The notes under the pieces: model-generated | What the model was told of the DNA's origin: nothing | What the model saw: only the letters and a program-made list of their open reading frames with translations | Databases searched by the model: none | Position numbers and translations under genes: made by a program | Origin: Loxodes magnus | Taxonomy: Eukaryota; Ciliophora; Karyorelictea; Loxodida; Loxodidae | Assembly: GCA_946699065.1 (NCBI GenBank) | Contig: CAMPDV010000259.1 | Span: 186,001 to 250,000, forward strand | Direction of reading: 5' to 3' | DNA: 64,000 nt | In this document: piece after piece, positions 21,561 through 35,229 of the stretch | Position numbering within the stretch: the first letter of the stretch is position 1 | Layout of the letters: every line of letters starts with the position of its first letter

Positions 21561-22439
21561 CTTCTAGAAAAATGATAATTAAACCTACAAATGCGATTAA
21601 AAGATTCTAACTATGATTATACTATTATTATCCTTGATATAACAATTATCATTATTAATCTGATTGATATTAATACTATCATTCTTATTCTATTTCAATA
21701 GTTATCTTATATAACTATTGTTTTACTAAAACTTTTATTAATATTTTTAATTTTTCTTATTAAACATTATTTTTATTTATGCTTTTAAACTAATTTACTA
21801 TTCATATTTTCCTATAAAACTATATTTTTTCTATAATTTTTGGTAAAATAATTAGAATTTTTATTATTTCTATTTTTTAATTTATTTCCAGTATGATGAT
21901 TATAAAACTATATTATTAAAAGATTTAATTATTAATATTATTAGTGTTATTATTAATAGATTTCTATCTCGTTATTTTTTACGCTTTTATTATTACCATT
22001 AAAACTAGTATTATTTATATTATTTTTTTATTTTTTTATCTATTTTTATCTTTTTTATAATCGTATAACTTTCCACGAAATAACATTTTTGTTTTATCAC
22101 TTTTATTTATGAATATTTTTCAATGTTAACTGCTAATTTCCATTTTTGTTTTATTATTGCTATTTTTATCTTTAGTATTAAGTTATGATTTAAACTTTAT
22201 AATAAGCTTAAAAGTAATTAAAAACTAATTGTAAAAACCGTTACAGTTTTATAAATAAAGAGTACAATTTTTTAAAGGTTTATTAGACTGAAATTTCTTA
22301 TTTTTATGCCTTAGATATTTTATTAAATCTAGTATTATAATTCTATGCTACTCTTCTTTTAAACATTCTATTGAAATGATGTACTCTCAGTTCTTTAGAG
22401 TTATTTACTTAAAATTTATTAATTTATATTAAAAAATGG
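21561..22439. other. AT-rich spacer with simple-sequence runs
   Basis: Stretches of TTATTATTA-like and poly-T sequence (for example 21610-21700 and 22000-22040). No gene or RNA supported. Confidence 0.5.
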
Positions 22440-22744
22440 TTAGCTTCAAGAAGGGTTTTTATACCACCTACTCAGAGTAGGAGCTGAAGCACTTTCTTTT
22501 ACCACGTCTTTGCTTCAATTATTCCAACCTTCTTTATTATGCATGAAACTAGATTAATAATGCAAGACCTCAGACTACGCAGGACCAAACTAACTGACCG
22601 AACGAACACGAAATAATAGAACGAATAATAGAAAAAAAAAGCAATATACCTATGATTGGTCGGACTTTACTAAAAGGAGGAGCATAAAATAAGAAAGAAA
22701 TGCGGTAAAAAAAGTAAACAACCTAAGAAATAATTTAACAAAAT

Positions 22745-23407
22745 AATGAACAACTCATTTCAGCCAACGTCCCTGAAGAATAAATGTAAAGGGTCTATTA
22801 AAATGCCTATGATGATTTATCAGAAATGTGGCCACAATTTACTTTAACCATTACTTGGAAAACACTGATTTAGTAGAGAAAAAGGCCAAAAACTAAGAAG
22901 TTATACAAGTGTTTAGAAATCAAATATGGAAGGATTACGGACAAGCAGTGGCAAAGTTCATAGTGAAATAAAACGGAATTGTATACTTGGTATTTAACAA
23001 TGAAGAAAGATATTAACATTTCACTTAATTCAGGGAATGAACATTCAAAGGAGAAAGAATTCCTATCTAAGCTAGAAACTAATTGGAATATTTTGACATT
23101 CATAACTACCCAATTTACTTCGTAATTAACGAATACTCAAATATGAAGGAAGTAACGGAAATAATAAGATAATATGGAAAATCAAGTTTATAAAAGCTTG
23201 ATTAAGAAGAAAATAATTAGAAACGAAAATTAGCAAAGTATGTAAGAAAAAATAATGGACGCTTGTAACAAAGAATCAATAAAACGTAGATAGATAGAAG
23301 ACAGAAGAACAAGAGATAATGAAGAAGAAAATGATGAAGATATGGAACTAATAAGAGAAGAATTTCTATTACCTGAAGGCTTACTTGAAGAAATAGACAT
23401 TTATTGA
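22745..23407 (+). pseudogene. ORF of hairpin-terminated element, frame-broken
   Basis: Protein-like sequence in three successive frame segments (breaks near 22843 and 23300). Key segments are given under the element entry. It has Gln-rich composition, ends about 12 bases before the hairpin, and shares the LLEEI-type terminus with the copy at 37845. No reverse transcriptase, integrase or transposase motif is visible in it. Confidence 0.45.
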
Positions 23408-23419
23408 AACATTTATTAA

Positions 23420-23452
23420 AGAGCTGCGCACCAACGAGGTGTAATGCGCTCT
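23420..23452 (+). repeat. Terminal hairpin H2
   Basis: 33 nt: arms AGAGC/GCTCT, then a one-base bulge, GCG/CGC-type and ACC/GGT pairing around an AACGA loop. The best-paired copy of the family. Confidence 0.65.
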
Positions 23453-24570
23453 ATAATTAAATTTATTTAACTAAAATTTAGCAATTTTGAGATATTGTTT
23501 GATAATTAATTAGAAAATTACTTTCCTAATAAGAACTTAAAAAGAAGCCATTTTTTATGTAGTCTGAATCTTTTGAAAATACTTATATTGATGTTATTTT
23601 AGTAAGACATCATCCATTAAAAAAGAGACAATTTTCTTCAAACTGACACAGTTAGACAAAAGTTTTTATTTTATTATTAATTTTGATAATTAGATTTTCA
23701 TTTATTCAATTTTTTTAATAGATATACTCCAAATTTTACTTTTATAAGTTATTAGAATATATAAAAAACCAAATAGATACTTATAATTATCTAATATTAA
23801 TTTCATAATAACTTAAAATTGTATATTACCTTTTTCTAAATCAACCTGATAATTTTTATTTTAACAGTTAAATTTTTTCAATTTCCAATAACTAAAAATT
23901 TTAACATATTTTTCGATGTCTTACAAATTACACTATTTTTCTAACTTTTATCTCATTTTAATTGATATTTTAACAGATATTTACTAAATTTTTTAAGAAT
24001 ACTACTTTTAATAGTTGATGAAGCATAAATATTATTCTTTATTTACTACTTTGTAATTATATAAATTTTTATCTTCATTTTTAACCATTATAGTTTACAA
24101 TTTTTTTTCTCTATACAAACATTAGGTAAACATGCTAGCATATCTTTTAAATATTTTCGTTCAATACCTTTTCTATTATAAAATAGGCTTTAAATGATCT
24201 ATATTTTATTTTTATTATCTAATACTTTATTTTTTAATTTTAAGAGTTTATATAATAGATATAGCTTTAATAATTATCTAATATATAATATAATTGCTAC
24301 TCATAGAATTTACTATTATGGTTATTATTTTAAAGCTTAAATGCTTTCTTCAAAGAATATGCATACTATTTATTATGATATGTACAATTTTAAAGGGAAT
24401 CTTTTTTTATGATATTTGTCTATTTTATTTAAAGATTTAGATCTATCAAATTTTCAAATTATTTTGAACTAAAATAGTTTATAATCTTATTAATTTATTT
24501 TTCTTATCTTATTATAGTAAGATGCATTAGAATTTTTTAAATAGGTTAATTATAATAATTAAGTTAATTC
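23453..24570. other. AT-rich spacer, no gene seen
   Basis: About 85% A+T by eye, with poly-A and poly-T tracts; nothing recognisable. Confidence 0.5.
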
Positions 24571-24918
24571 ATTATTTTAGGCATTTTTCAAAGTATATGG
24601 TTCTAAATTAACTTCTTCTTGGCTTTGAAATTTTCAGTTTTTTTACTTGAATGTTCTCTAAGTTGGGATTATTTCAATCCTCTAATCTTAAGTTTTTAGC
24701 TAAAGTTCAAACGACTTTTAAGTAGCTTAGACAAACAAATCTCAATAATCTAATATTTTCCTTTATATTCATTTACCTAAATTTAAAACCTATTCTGTTT
24801 AGAATAATCCCCTCATTTAAAGCTCTTATACTTTTTAAAGCATGCCAATCTTGGATTATGATAATTCATAAGAAGAATTATGAAACGAAAGTTTTAAATA
24901 TATAACTTTTTTACGATT
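24571..24918 (-). CDS. Coding-like island, unrecognised
   Basis: A minus-strand frame reads SFHNSSYELSQSKIGMLQKV, QELQMRGLFQTEQVLNLGK, then through TGA-as-Trp codons to SQEEVNLEPYTLKNAQNNE. Amino-acid content is protein-like although the flanks are extremely AT-rich. No start codon, stop codon or homology is fixed; it may be a fragment of a decayed element ORF. Confidence 0.3.
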
Positions 24919-25415
24919 AGTAAATGAATATCTCTTATATACCTTCGTTGAATATACTTCAATTAATATGCTAAACTGCTGTTATTTTAGTTGAACTTTT
25001 TTTCTTTCTTTTTACTATTTCCATGTATTTTGAATAAAAATCTAATTCCTTTTATAAAATATCTAGATAATACTTTCTACAATAGTTTAATCTGTCTCAT
25101 TCTATAACTTTCATATTCAATTCTTATAGACTATTAGCGTCCATAATTATCTTGCTTTTTTTTCTTTTTTAATTATACAAATTTTTGCTATTATGTTGGT
25201 ATTAGAAAAATTGAATTTTAGCAATACTTAAAAAGAAACTATTCTAAAGGCTGTGCTTTCACAAAAAATGTTATAAATTCAATAGAAGTTCTAACTTAAT
25301 AAATTAGATTATACTTAAAGACACTCGTCGACTCAATAAAATCCACATAATGTAAGTAATTTCTTCGATTACTTTATTAAAGCGATTTTAAAAACATTTT
25401 TTGGGTGATTCAAAG

Positions 25416-25800
25416 ATGAGTGATTTAAATATAAAATTGAATAACAAGAGTTACATAGAAATAAGTGATTTACTAAATAAAGATCCTGAAATTTCAGAAT
25501 TAGCAAATAAGGAGGTGTTGATTCTTAGATTTATAAGACTTGTTAGAGAGTAGATATAATCAAAGCAATGATTCATTGAATTAAAAATTTCAAAGATTGA
25601 ACTATTAGAAAGTAATTTATCGGACTTCTTCACTTTTAGTTTGATAGCAGCTACTTATTAATTTAGATATAGAACTGATTAAAACTGTAAATTTTTCGGA
25701 AAAGACTTAGAAGAATTTAAATTATACATTTAAAAAATGACTTAAATTGCGTTTAATATCTTGATATTTTCAAATAAAAACTGTTATAAAATATATTTTC
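25416..25800 (+). CDS. Possible protein, N-terminal part convincing
   Basis: ATG 25416 opens MSDLNIKLNNKSYIEISDLL, continuing NKDPEISELANKEVLILRFI and KISKIELLESNLSDFFTF. One TGA (SKQ-W-FIEL) is read as Trp. Composition is acidic and helical for about 120 codons, then fades into AT-rich sequence with no TGA for several hundred bases, so the true end is unknown. No domain recognised. Confidence 0.3.
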
Positions 25801-26421
25801 ATTATATAAAAAATATTCATAATTTTTAACTTTAAAGAAAATACAAAGCAGTATCAATTATTTCTGAATCTTTTTTCCTATATAATTTAAATGTATTTTC
25901 ATACTACCTTTTCTGGAATGCTATTTATGTTTATGCATAATTTGCAAGATCTAATTTAAAAAATGCTATTTACTATTAGAAATTATTTTATTATTAAAAT
26001 AATTTCTTTTTTGTTCTAAATTTATTTTATTTTTATAATAATTTTCTCAATTTATTAACTTAAAAAATATCTATTTTTTATCTTTTTTATAATTTAAATT
26101 TTTAATTTAAGTATTTTTATTAGTACAGTTTTATAAACCAAAAAACAATCTTAATGTATTCTTTTTTTATTTGGCTCAGTAAATTAATTATTTTTTATAT
26201 GAAATTGCTTTTTTTTAATTTTCAATCTTTTGTAAGAGGATTAATAAAAAAGCCTTTTAGGGAAATATTTACTTGCTTTTGATGAAATAAATAAAAGTAG
26301 AGAATAATGTAAAATAAATTAATTGCTTAAAGTGTATTTTGCTGGAACTAGTTAATTGTTGTTTGAGATAGGTTTATATCAAAATTTAAATTAATCCTTT
26401 GATTAAAAAATATTAACATTA

Positions 26422-26790
26422 TCAAATCTAAGCTTAAATATTGTTTGCTTTCCCTGAATTCTTAAAAAATCTAGCTGTCCATTTTTTATCGTGGTTAGAT
26501 TACTCGTTGGTTTTTTATGAGCATGATATCACTTCTACTTTATCTTGAAAGAAGCTTCTTTTTTCTTCTATCTTCGTATTTAAGACTAAATTGCTACTGA
26601 TATAAAATCTCGTAAATTCTCTTCAAGTTCTTTGATCCTCTTTCCTTTTAAACCTTTTGAAGATAAATTAGCGTTCTTTCAATTATTTTCTAGAAGTGAA
26701 ATATTAGCATCTCTTTGTTTTCTAGTTTTTTATGAAAGTATGAAGCTTAAATGATCCTAATTTAATTAAGTTTAGTTCTCTAGATTCCAT
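26422..26790 (-). CDS. Basic ORF with TFIKN-type N-terminus, 122 aa
   Basis: ATG 26790 (MESRELNLIKLGSFKLHTFI) to TGA 26422-26424 in one frame, with one TGA as Trp (DQRT-W-REFTRF). The KLHTFIKNQKTKR stretch resembles SLNTFIKNKKNN in the ORF at 51254-52010, suggesting a shared element-encoded N-terminal module. The rest is Lys/Arg/Phe-rich. No catalytic motif. Confidence 0.4.
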
Positions 26791-26989
26791 CTTTGAATTA
26801 ATTGGATTCTATGTGAATTTTAGTTGATTAAAAATCATTTAAATTTCTTCAATTAAGTTGGATTAAGCTTAATAGCATTCCTTTTAAGCTAATACTATTT
26901 TATTTTGAAAAAACTATTTGCATAAATATGTAATTAAAAATCATTTATTCAAGAGAGTTTTCTTATTTTGTTCAAAAAATGAAAATAAG

Positions 26990-27290
26990 TTCATTGAACT
27001 TCCTAAAACCTCATTTCATTTTCATATTATTCATATCCGACTAATATTTCGATCTATGTTACCATTTCTAAATTAAAGGAACCAGTATTGCCTTTAGTCT
27101 TTTACCTCGATATAACAGTAAAATTTCTTTGGATTTTACTTTAATTTTTTTCTGGTTGTCTCCTAGCCTTTCTTTAAAAACTTTTCGAAGCTTAGCAATT
27201 CTCCTCTTAATCTGACTTTTACATTTTTTACTTCACTTTTTTAACATTCTAATAATGTGTGGTTAAGCAGAGTACAAATTACTCATAATT
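26990..27290 (-). CDS. Coding-like fragment, unrecognised
   Basis: Minus-strand frame reading NVKVRLRGELLSFEKFLKKG and NPKKFYCYIEVKDQRQYWFL, then ISRI and a TGA; a second frame carries on (EQYENEMRFQEV) towards 26900. The Y-rich alternating pattern recalls the element-2 ORF (FIVKQNGIVYLVF) but the match is weak. Probably part of a decayed element. Confidence 0.3.
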
Positions 27291-27299
27291 TACTTAAAA

Positions 27300-28430
27300 A
27301 TTCATATTATAGTTAAACTTTAAAAAGGTAAAAAGATTAGCAAATTATCTAATTTTAATTCTTTAAAATGAAGAATATAAAAAAGAAAAAAAGTATAAGC
27401 TTAAAATAAAATAATTATATTCCTCTTTCATTAGAGAAAAGAAACAAGTGATATAAAATCGAAATTAAATTATCTTATCTTAACATATTTTTAGAATTAT
27501 AGCTAATATTTAATTTATTATTATGGTTAAAGAATAAGAAATTACTAGAGAATTTAGTATTTATCTTTAAATATTTCATATGAAACTTAAATACAATTTT
27601 TTTAGTTACTATAGTATTATAGTACAACTATTTTCATAACTATTATAGAAAATAGCCAAATTTTTATCGCTTTTTTCAAATTATATAGTCTTTTTTTATA
27701 GATAACTTTAAGATAGTAAAAGATTTATTCCAGTGTTTTTTCTGATATTAAATATTTTCAGTTGGTAGTATATCAACTTTTATTTGAAATTTTGCAAAAA
27801 AAAACGTTTCAAAATAAAATAATAGAATTTGAAATATTTTAGTCAGAAAAATATTTTAATAATACGGTTCTCAGTTTATTTTTTATGAGAGACTTAATTG
27901 ATACATTAGATTATTATTCATATTTATAGAAAAATTTATTATATAAAAAACATATTTTTATCTTAATCTTTATTTACAATTAAAATAATCGTTTCTTATT
28001 GTTTATTATAAGAAAAATCTATAATTTATAATCGAAAAATTTAAATTATCAAAAATTATTTTTTCAATAATTAATATGTAAGAAGACTGAAAGAAGCATT
28101 AATCAAAATATATCATATAAGTATAATTTCTTTTTTCAACCAATATGAAAAAAAAAAGTTTATATATGAAATAATTTGCTTTTTTATATGACTGCTAGAG
28201 TAGTTAAGTAATATTCTGAAATATCAAATATTATTAAAAATAGATTGCAAATAATAAAGTAGAAGTTTTAAAACTTTTTATTTTAAATGTCTAGAGAATC
28301 TGTTTGACAACTAAGTAACATAAATTGTTTTTATTGAATAAATCAAATCTTAAGATATATTATTTACTAGTCTTTGAAGTATTCTAAAAGCAAATTGATG
28401 ATTTCTAATTTAATTATATTTCATTTTAAA
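27300..28430. other. AT-rich spacer, no gene seen
   Basis: Long A/T homopolymers; no coding bias on either strand. Confidence 0.5.
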
Positions 28431-28860
28431 ATTTAAGCATAGTTAAATTAGCATGCCAGACAAAAATAAACCATAAAAGATAATTAATTAGTTTGCTAAT
28501 TCATTATTAGATTATTAAACAATGGTAGAATTATTTTAATGTGCTTTATTTTCAATTTTTGTTATTTTAATTTTTCTTTCAGTACTATTTTTAATCTGCT
28601 TTACTATAATATAATTATAATAATAAATTAGCGTGAATACTCTTTTAATAGATATACCAAGAATTTTAGCTTTTAAAATGTCAATAAAAACTTGGAAATT
28701 ATTCAAATCTGACAGTTTCATCTTAAATTTCTTAATCTTCTTTCAGTATTTCTGAAATTGCTAACTATTATTTGTCAAATTTGGATCTATTTCTATTAGT
28801 TTTTTAAAAAAGCTTAATAATAAAATTCTTAAACTTTTTTTCTTTTGATTTCTATTTCCC
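28430..28860 (-). CDS. Coding-like island, unrecognised
   Basis: A minus-strand frame reads IEIDPNLTNNSQQFQKYW, then MKLSDLNNFQVFIDILKAKI and LGISIKRVFTLIYYYNYIIV, continuing VQQSNNELANQLII. One TGA is read as Trp. Helical, basic; no motif. Limits are approximate. Confidence 0.25.
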
Positions 28861-29289
28861 ATTAGGTTTTTTTACCGTTGTTTAAATTTTCTTTTTTTTA
28901 TATTATTTTCCATATTAAATCTACGCAGATAGATAATCGAGCTTGAATTAGCATCTTTTTTCAGCACATGCAAATCTCAAAAGCAATTTAAATTTTGCAT
29001 TGCTTTAATATATCTTTCCATACTTGTGCATTGTTCAATCCAATACTCAAGTAGTATAATTCTCCATGAATTTGGAAATTGGAAGCTTAAAAATTCACAT
29101 ATTGAATAATTACTTAAGTCAATAAATTCTTCTGTCTGAATTTAATGGCCTAGTTAGGTAGGAGGCTATATTTTCGTTTGAGAGAACTATATTTAAAAAC
29201 TTTAATAATAAAACTCTTTAAGTTTTAATATAAAAATTGATATTAAAGATAGAAATTGAAAAAAAAGTGTTAGGATTTGTCATAGCTCC

Positions 29290-30177
29290 AAAAAAATAGG
29301 AGTTAACAATATCTAGAAATACTAGGACCAAGAAAATATTTAAAAAAGTTACCTATCAGGATATGTCTCCCATCTCTGAAGAAAAACCTAGGAAATAGGC
29401 TAAAAATGTAATTCGCTCGGAAGTCTCGAATCTCATCTCAAAATAGCAAATAAGCTCTCTGATTAGATGATTAAAGTGGAGCTGGGCCTCAGGAATAAGT
29501 CAAAAATTTGAAGAAAAACAATAAGAAGTGAATGGAAAAATTTGAATTTACAGAGGAAATAGTATCGAGACTCATGACCTAAGAAAGAGACCTTACCACA
29601 TTTTGAAATATTTCTTAAGAATTGAGTAGCTAGTCTCAAAACTAGCAATAGAAACTATAATAAATTATAAAAAAAAAATTTAAAAATAGAAGAAATCCAA
29701 TACAAATTGCAGCGTTAAATAGAACGGAAAGAATAAAGGAATGATCCAACGATAATTGAAGGTGAAAATAACTCAATATTTCAATCTAAGTGAAAAGAAA
29801 AAAAAGCTATTATTGTAACTCTCGAATGCATCTGTGGAAAAGGTGCTAGAAATTTCTTAATTTCAAGTAATAATATTGAAACGAGTGAAATAGTTGGAGA
29901 GCAAAAAGAAGTGACAACAAAAATTAAAATTTTTTAATAGAATTCTTATCATTCTTATTTTTTTGAAGATAAAGATTATATTGTAACAAATTTGGGGAAA
30001 TTTGCAAGAAAAAAGATATCTAGCATTTAAGTGAAAGAGGAATTCAAGGAAAAATGCATGGCAAGAAGAAGAGTTGCTGAAATTTTCATACCTTTATATT
30101 AAAACATCTAGAGCAATCTAGAGGTTGGCGAGAAAAAGGTTGAAATACCTCCAAGAACGCCAAATATTTAATTTTGA
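29290..30177 (+). CDS. Unrecognised 236-codon ORF with an upstream frame segment
   Basis: From ATG 29467 (MIKVELGLRNKSKIWRKTIR) a single frame runs 236 codons to TGA 30175-30177 through four TGA codons at plausible Trp positions (SKI-W-RK, DS-W-PKKE, KN-W-VAS, SK-W-KEKK). Segments include KETLPHFEIFLKN, KKAIIVTLECICGKGARNFL and EVGEKKVEIPPRTPNI. A different frame immediately upstream (about 29290-29460) reads TRTKKIFKKVTYQDMSPISE and may be an N-terminal part displaced by an indel. The GC content is above its surroundings. No family recognised; an element-encoded protein is likely from context. Confidence 0.4.
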
Positions 30178-33100
30178 ATTGTGCTTATATAAGATAGAAA
30201 TTGAATTAAAAATGAAAAATTTTAAGCAATTTAAATTTTTTAAGAGCCATAATAACTAAATTTTTCGTAAGAACATGCTATTTTTAATGGAAATTGATAA
30301 ATTTTGTTTTCTATTAAATAAAAATAATTTTAAATATTATAAAACATAAAAGTTTAGAACCAAATAAATCATAAATTATAACTATCGTAAAGATTTAAAA
30401 GATCAAAATATTTGTATTGTAACTTAACTCATAATTCATTTCTATTTTGATGAGTTTTATATATTTTTTATCATTTTTTCTGATTTTAAATTTATTTTAC
30501 TTTAGCATTATAAGATTTAAAATTTTATTTAAGATTATGATCGCTCTTGATTATTCTATAATATCATTTTGAATATAAAAAAGCAAGAAAGAAGGTTAAA
30601 AAGTTGCAGGATCTGCTCAATATAAAATTTTGACCTCTTTATGAATTTAATAAAGTTAAAGAGTACCTAAATATCAAATTTTCATATCTGAAATAAATTA
30701 AAATAAAACTAAAATAAGTTTATTTTCTATAAAGCATATACACTCAGAGAAAAATATTACTAGTTGTAAATTTTAGGCAATTAATTGAAAATAAAGACTT
30801 TTAAGTCCTTGAATCTGATATTCGGTTACATAATAAAAATATAATTAAAAATAAAATTTCTTATTACAGTTGATAATAATATTAATAGATTTGATTAAAC
30901 TATTTTTAATATCATTATTTAGTGTTTAAAAATGAGAATGACTAGAAAAATTAATTTATTTAGCATATTTTTACTTTAAGGTGATATCTAATATTATTTT
31001 TATACAATTTAAAGCATATTAATTAAAAAATAATCAATAATTTGTTTCAAAAGGAAAATTTATTTGCTTATATTATAAAAATATTGAAAATTATAGAGTG
31101 GTAAATTATTTAATAATTGCTTACTATCATTTTAATTTATTTTGATTAGTTTTTTTCTATAAATAGATTTCTATTAGATAAATGCTATAATTTTAGAAAA
31201 TATTACTTTTTTCAATGTTTTTTAACACTATTTTATCAGCTTTCTATTACTTTGCTTTTTTTGACTTTTTTATTTCTTCTATTGGATAAATTTTTGTAAT
31301 AACAATTTGGTTAGCAATTCATAAATGATATTAATTACTCCCCTTTATTGAATTCTTATACTTAATTTATCTAATCAGAAATTTTGATTGTGCATAAAAA
31401 TGAAAATTGTATTTTTGAAAAAGGCTTTAGATATTTATTATCGAGCAGAGTAAGATAAAAGTAATATTCACATTATTATTTAAATTATCTCTTCATTGAC
31501 CTTAATTACTTAAAATACATTCATACGATAGATACATCAAATTATTAGATTTTAAGGGAGAGAAGTAAATGGTATTAAAATAAATTATGCATTAATACAT
31601 TAATGAGTTTTATAATATTTCTATTTAAGTTTCTGTAGGAAGATTTTAATTCTGGATTTCCAAGTGGTTTATGTTCTTCGTATCAATCTTGTATTTAACT
31701 TTCTTATATTACTATTTTTACACATTTTTATATTTAGAAGATTTTCCTGTTTTAGTGTTTTGCTATAAGTTCTGTTATTTCTTACAAGCTATTTTATATC
31801 TTTATCATAGTAAAATTTAAATTTACTCATTTTAAAATAAATTAAACAAAAATAAATTAAGTCTTATTCCTTCGAAATCGTTTTAATCTTTTGTATTTCA
31901 AAAACGATAGTTTCAACTATTTTTCAAAGTTTATTTTTAAATTTGTTTGTCAGTCTTTCTTTCTGTAGTTGCATAATATTATTTTTTTATTTGTAAACAT
32001 TTAAATTTACTTCTTATCTCTTTTTGATTATTAATTATTTATCTCATCTTAAGTTAAAAATCTTTAAATACTAAAATAAAAAAAGTTAAGCTTTTAATTG
32101 CATAGATTAATTTTTATCTTATTTTCTGCTATTTTTAAGTTTTAATGCTAAATTAGTAAAAAGAAAAATAACCTTATACTTTTCAAAATTTATTGGCAGT
32201 TATAAAATTAAATTTTTTTATATTTCTTAAAATAATAAAAAAAATATTTTTTATTGACATTTTTGATTTAAAGATATTTGAATCAAAAATGTTTAGCTAA
32301 CTTTTAATTATATATAATATCTTCGTTTCTTTTTTATAAAAGCATATAATTGATTTTAAAAGTAGTATTCTTATAAATTATTTCTGTTCATATAAATACT
32401 AAAGAAATATATTTTCTTTGTGTTTAGCATTTATTTTTGTTCTTTTTTTCTCGTTTTTAATAAAGAGATAATTTAATTTAATTTTTTCCTTAAAGTCACT
32501 ATTGCTTTGAGAATCAAATTTATAAGATATTTAAATAAATTTATAGCTAACCTATCAAGTTTGTAAATCTATTTAGAGATTAATTTGTAACTTTTTTATT
32601 GAAAATTCGCTTAAAATAAAAGAATAGAATAGCTTTACTAAAAATATTTTTCCTATAACATATTTTTCACTTGGTTAAATATAAGCCATTAAAAAATCTT
32701 TGATATATTTAATATTTTTAACTTAATTATATTATTAAATGAAGCAAGTCTTAGAAAAGTCTGATTTGTATATCTTTGATAAGACTTAATATCAATTCCT
32801 AATAGAAATAATGATTTATCTGTAAAATCATGAAATGCATATCTAAACTAATTTAAGATATAAAAATTAGGATTTTCAAAGTTAGTAGTCCGTGTTTAAG
32901 CGATAGCATTAAAAATTAGTAAGATTTATTCAAAAATACTTAAAATGTAAAAACCAAATATTTTTCGGTTCTTGCAAAAATAATATTGGTAACTAAAATA
33001 ATATTCGTCGATCAAATTTACCTTAAAATTCCCACAATCAAAAAATTCATATAAATAACATTCACTGAAAGTTTTATTTATTTAAAGAACTTTGTCGTTT

Positions 33101-34140
33101 CGAAATTTAATTACGTTTTTTTAAGTAATAAAATCTTGACAAGTTTATTTTTAAGTTAAACTTTTATTTATAAGCATAACTTGAATGACAAAAATTTTAA
33201 ATATTTTAACTTAATGATTAAATAAAACTAAATATTTAAAAATTAAAAACAATTATCTTTGAAGTTAAAATGAATTATTATTAATTCTTATCTATGACCA
33301 TTGAAATTAATATTCCTCTGCATAATTATGATTTGATGAATTTAAAATTGATAAATTTAAATAATAGAATAATAATTTTTAGAAATTGATTCTTTATTTT
33401 TTAATATGAATTTTATTAAGTTGAAACTTTTAAAGCCACTTTTTCATATTTATTAAAGATTATAAATTTCATAAACCTTAAATTAACAATTTCTTTTAAA
33501 ACCATATATAATTACTAAGTTTTATAATATAAATTGCCTCGTTCTTTTTTATTTTGCAATTTATTATTTTTTTGCCTTTAAAAATTATATAAAATTTTAA
33601 TAATTTCTAAGTGGCTTATTTTAGAAGAATAAAGGAATTTTCATCCCCTTTTATTTAATGTTTATTTTTTATTATATAAGTAAATAGCTTTTTACAAATA
33701 AAGAATCTTTTTATATTTTATATTCTCACAATTTTCTTCAAAGGACCAATTATTTGTTCTGCTTCAAGAAGGATTTATTAATTAATCTATTTTTTTTGCT
33801 ATTGTCTTTTTAGTATACTATTATGTATTAAATGTTAAGATGAAAAGATGTATTTATTATTTTTTCAATTATATTCATAAACTAAATTTCTTCGAATTAA
33901 TTTCTTTTTCTTATTGCAAACTTTTAGAATAAATTACGATGAAGTTCTAATTATTTTTCACTTTATATTTACCTATTTCTATATTCCTTAATTTTATTTA
34001 TGATAATTTCAAGCTAAGAAACTCCATTCATTAATTACAATTCTTTTTATGATTGGAAATCTGTTTTTTATCAATATTTCTAATTTATTTTCTAACTCAT
34101 TTTTGTAAAAAATTTAATAAATTAATTTAATTTAATTTAG
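30178..34140. other. AT-rich desert, no gene supported
   Basis: Nearly 4 kb of very AT-rich sequence. The plus frame from the preceding ORF stays open beyond its TGA but with degenerate Phe/Lys/Asn/Ile composition, which I attribute to base composition. No repeats or RNAs recognised. Confidence 0.5.
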
Positions 34141-34149
34141 ACTGTTTAG

Positions 34150-34780
34150 CAGTAGTATCATAATTCCGTCATTCAAATAAAAAGTTCAAAAACTCAACTA
34201 ATAGTTTTTTAGAATCTTGATTTTCTCTTCCTGTGCTTTTTACTCCATTTCTGAATGCGATACAGTAAGTATTCTCTTGTAGATTCTTCCCTTTTGATCA
34301 CATTGTATTCTTAGAGCCCTTTTTATCATTATGCTTCAGTATTATTTTTGAAATGTTTATAATTAACTACAATTATTTTAGCTATTATATAAATAGTATC
34401 TATTTTTAGGTTTTTGTTTTTATTAGATAGCCATCATCTACTAGTTGTTCTCTTCTTTTTCAATTCCATATAGTTGATTTAGGGGGTCTGCTAATTTTTC
34501 TAGCTCTGTAGAATTTTTTCAATCTGTTAATTATGATCCTAAATCTTCTTTACTCAGGAATTTGTCTTACTTATTTAGTCTAGTTAATAATTCCAAAGAA
34601 CGTTAAGTTCTCTTTTGTAGTTTTCAAATTTAATGTTGATTGTATCTTATTCTCTGTTATTAATCTGCTCTGTTAATTTAATGCTTTCTTTTCTAAATTT
34701 CTTGAACTCGCCTTGTAGGTTCAGAGCTTACCTCATCAGTAAAAGGATTCCAAGAAATTCTGGCTATAGACATATTTAAC
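34150..34780 (-). CDS. Coiled-coil fragment, unrecognised
   Basis: A minus-strand frame reads EFKKFRKESIKLTEQINNRE, then FENYKRELNVLWNYQLDQ and KKIQDHNQQIEKILQSQ: heptad-like charge and Leu/Ile spacing of a coiled coil. A competing minus frame (NLEKKALNQQSRLITENK) is also open. Coiled coils occur in ORF1 of non-LTR elements, including the one at 37845, so a related fragment is plausible but unproven. Confidence 0.3.
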
Positions 34781-35229
34781 CATTTTCCTTGGTTTTTCCT
34801 CCAAAGTTGGAATCACAACAAAAATTTAACTAATAAAATGATTTTATGTCTTTTAAATTTCTAAGATTATTTGTTTATTTAATATTAGAAAAAATTTACG
34901 TTATTTTATAATTAAAGCTTTATTATGGAAAGTTTTTTTCTACTAATTTTCTAAATTATTTTTTTAAATTTTAATATCTATATTTATTAATGATCTTGAG
35001 ATTAAAAGGACTTTAAAATATTTCTATTGTCAAATATAAATTATATATTATATATTATAAATTATCTTTTATATATGTAAAATCCTTTCTATCTTTTCTA
35101 TATTCTTATTATTGCTTTTTTATATTAAAAAATTTTCTTCTTATTAGTCTTCATTATCAATAAGATGAGAGTTATAGAACTAAATTTTCTTTATTAATTT
35201 AAAAAATAAAAAGTTTATTAAGTTTTATA

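Larger units (their letters stand above)
22440..23452 (+). mobile_element. Hairpin-terminated element (copy 2, about 1 kb)
   Basis: A GC-richer island ending in a 33-nt hairpin (23420-23452). It carries a plus-strand ORF in at least three frame segments: ISANVPEEQMQRVYQNAYDD (about 22750-22840), then VEKKAKNQEVIQVFRNQIWK, YGQAVAKFIVKQNGIVYLVF and FDIHNYPIYFVINEYSN (about 22850-23310), then MELIREEFLLPEGLLEEIDI ending at TGA 23405-23407. The C-terminus resembles that of the island at 37845-39511, linking the two. The AKFIVKQNGIVYLVFNNEER stretch recalls the alternating strands of an RNA-binding ORF1 domain, which is inference. The frame breaks suggest a decayed copy. The 5' limit is set by composition only. 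Confidence 0.5.
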
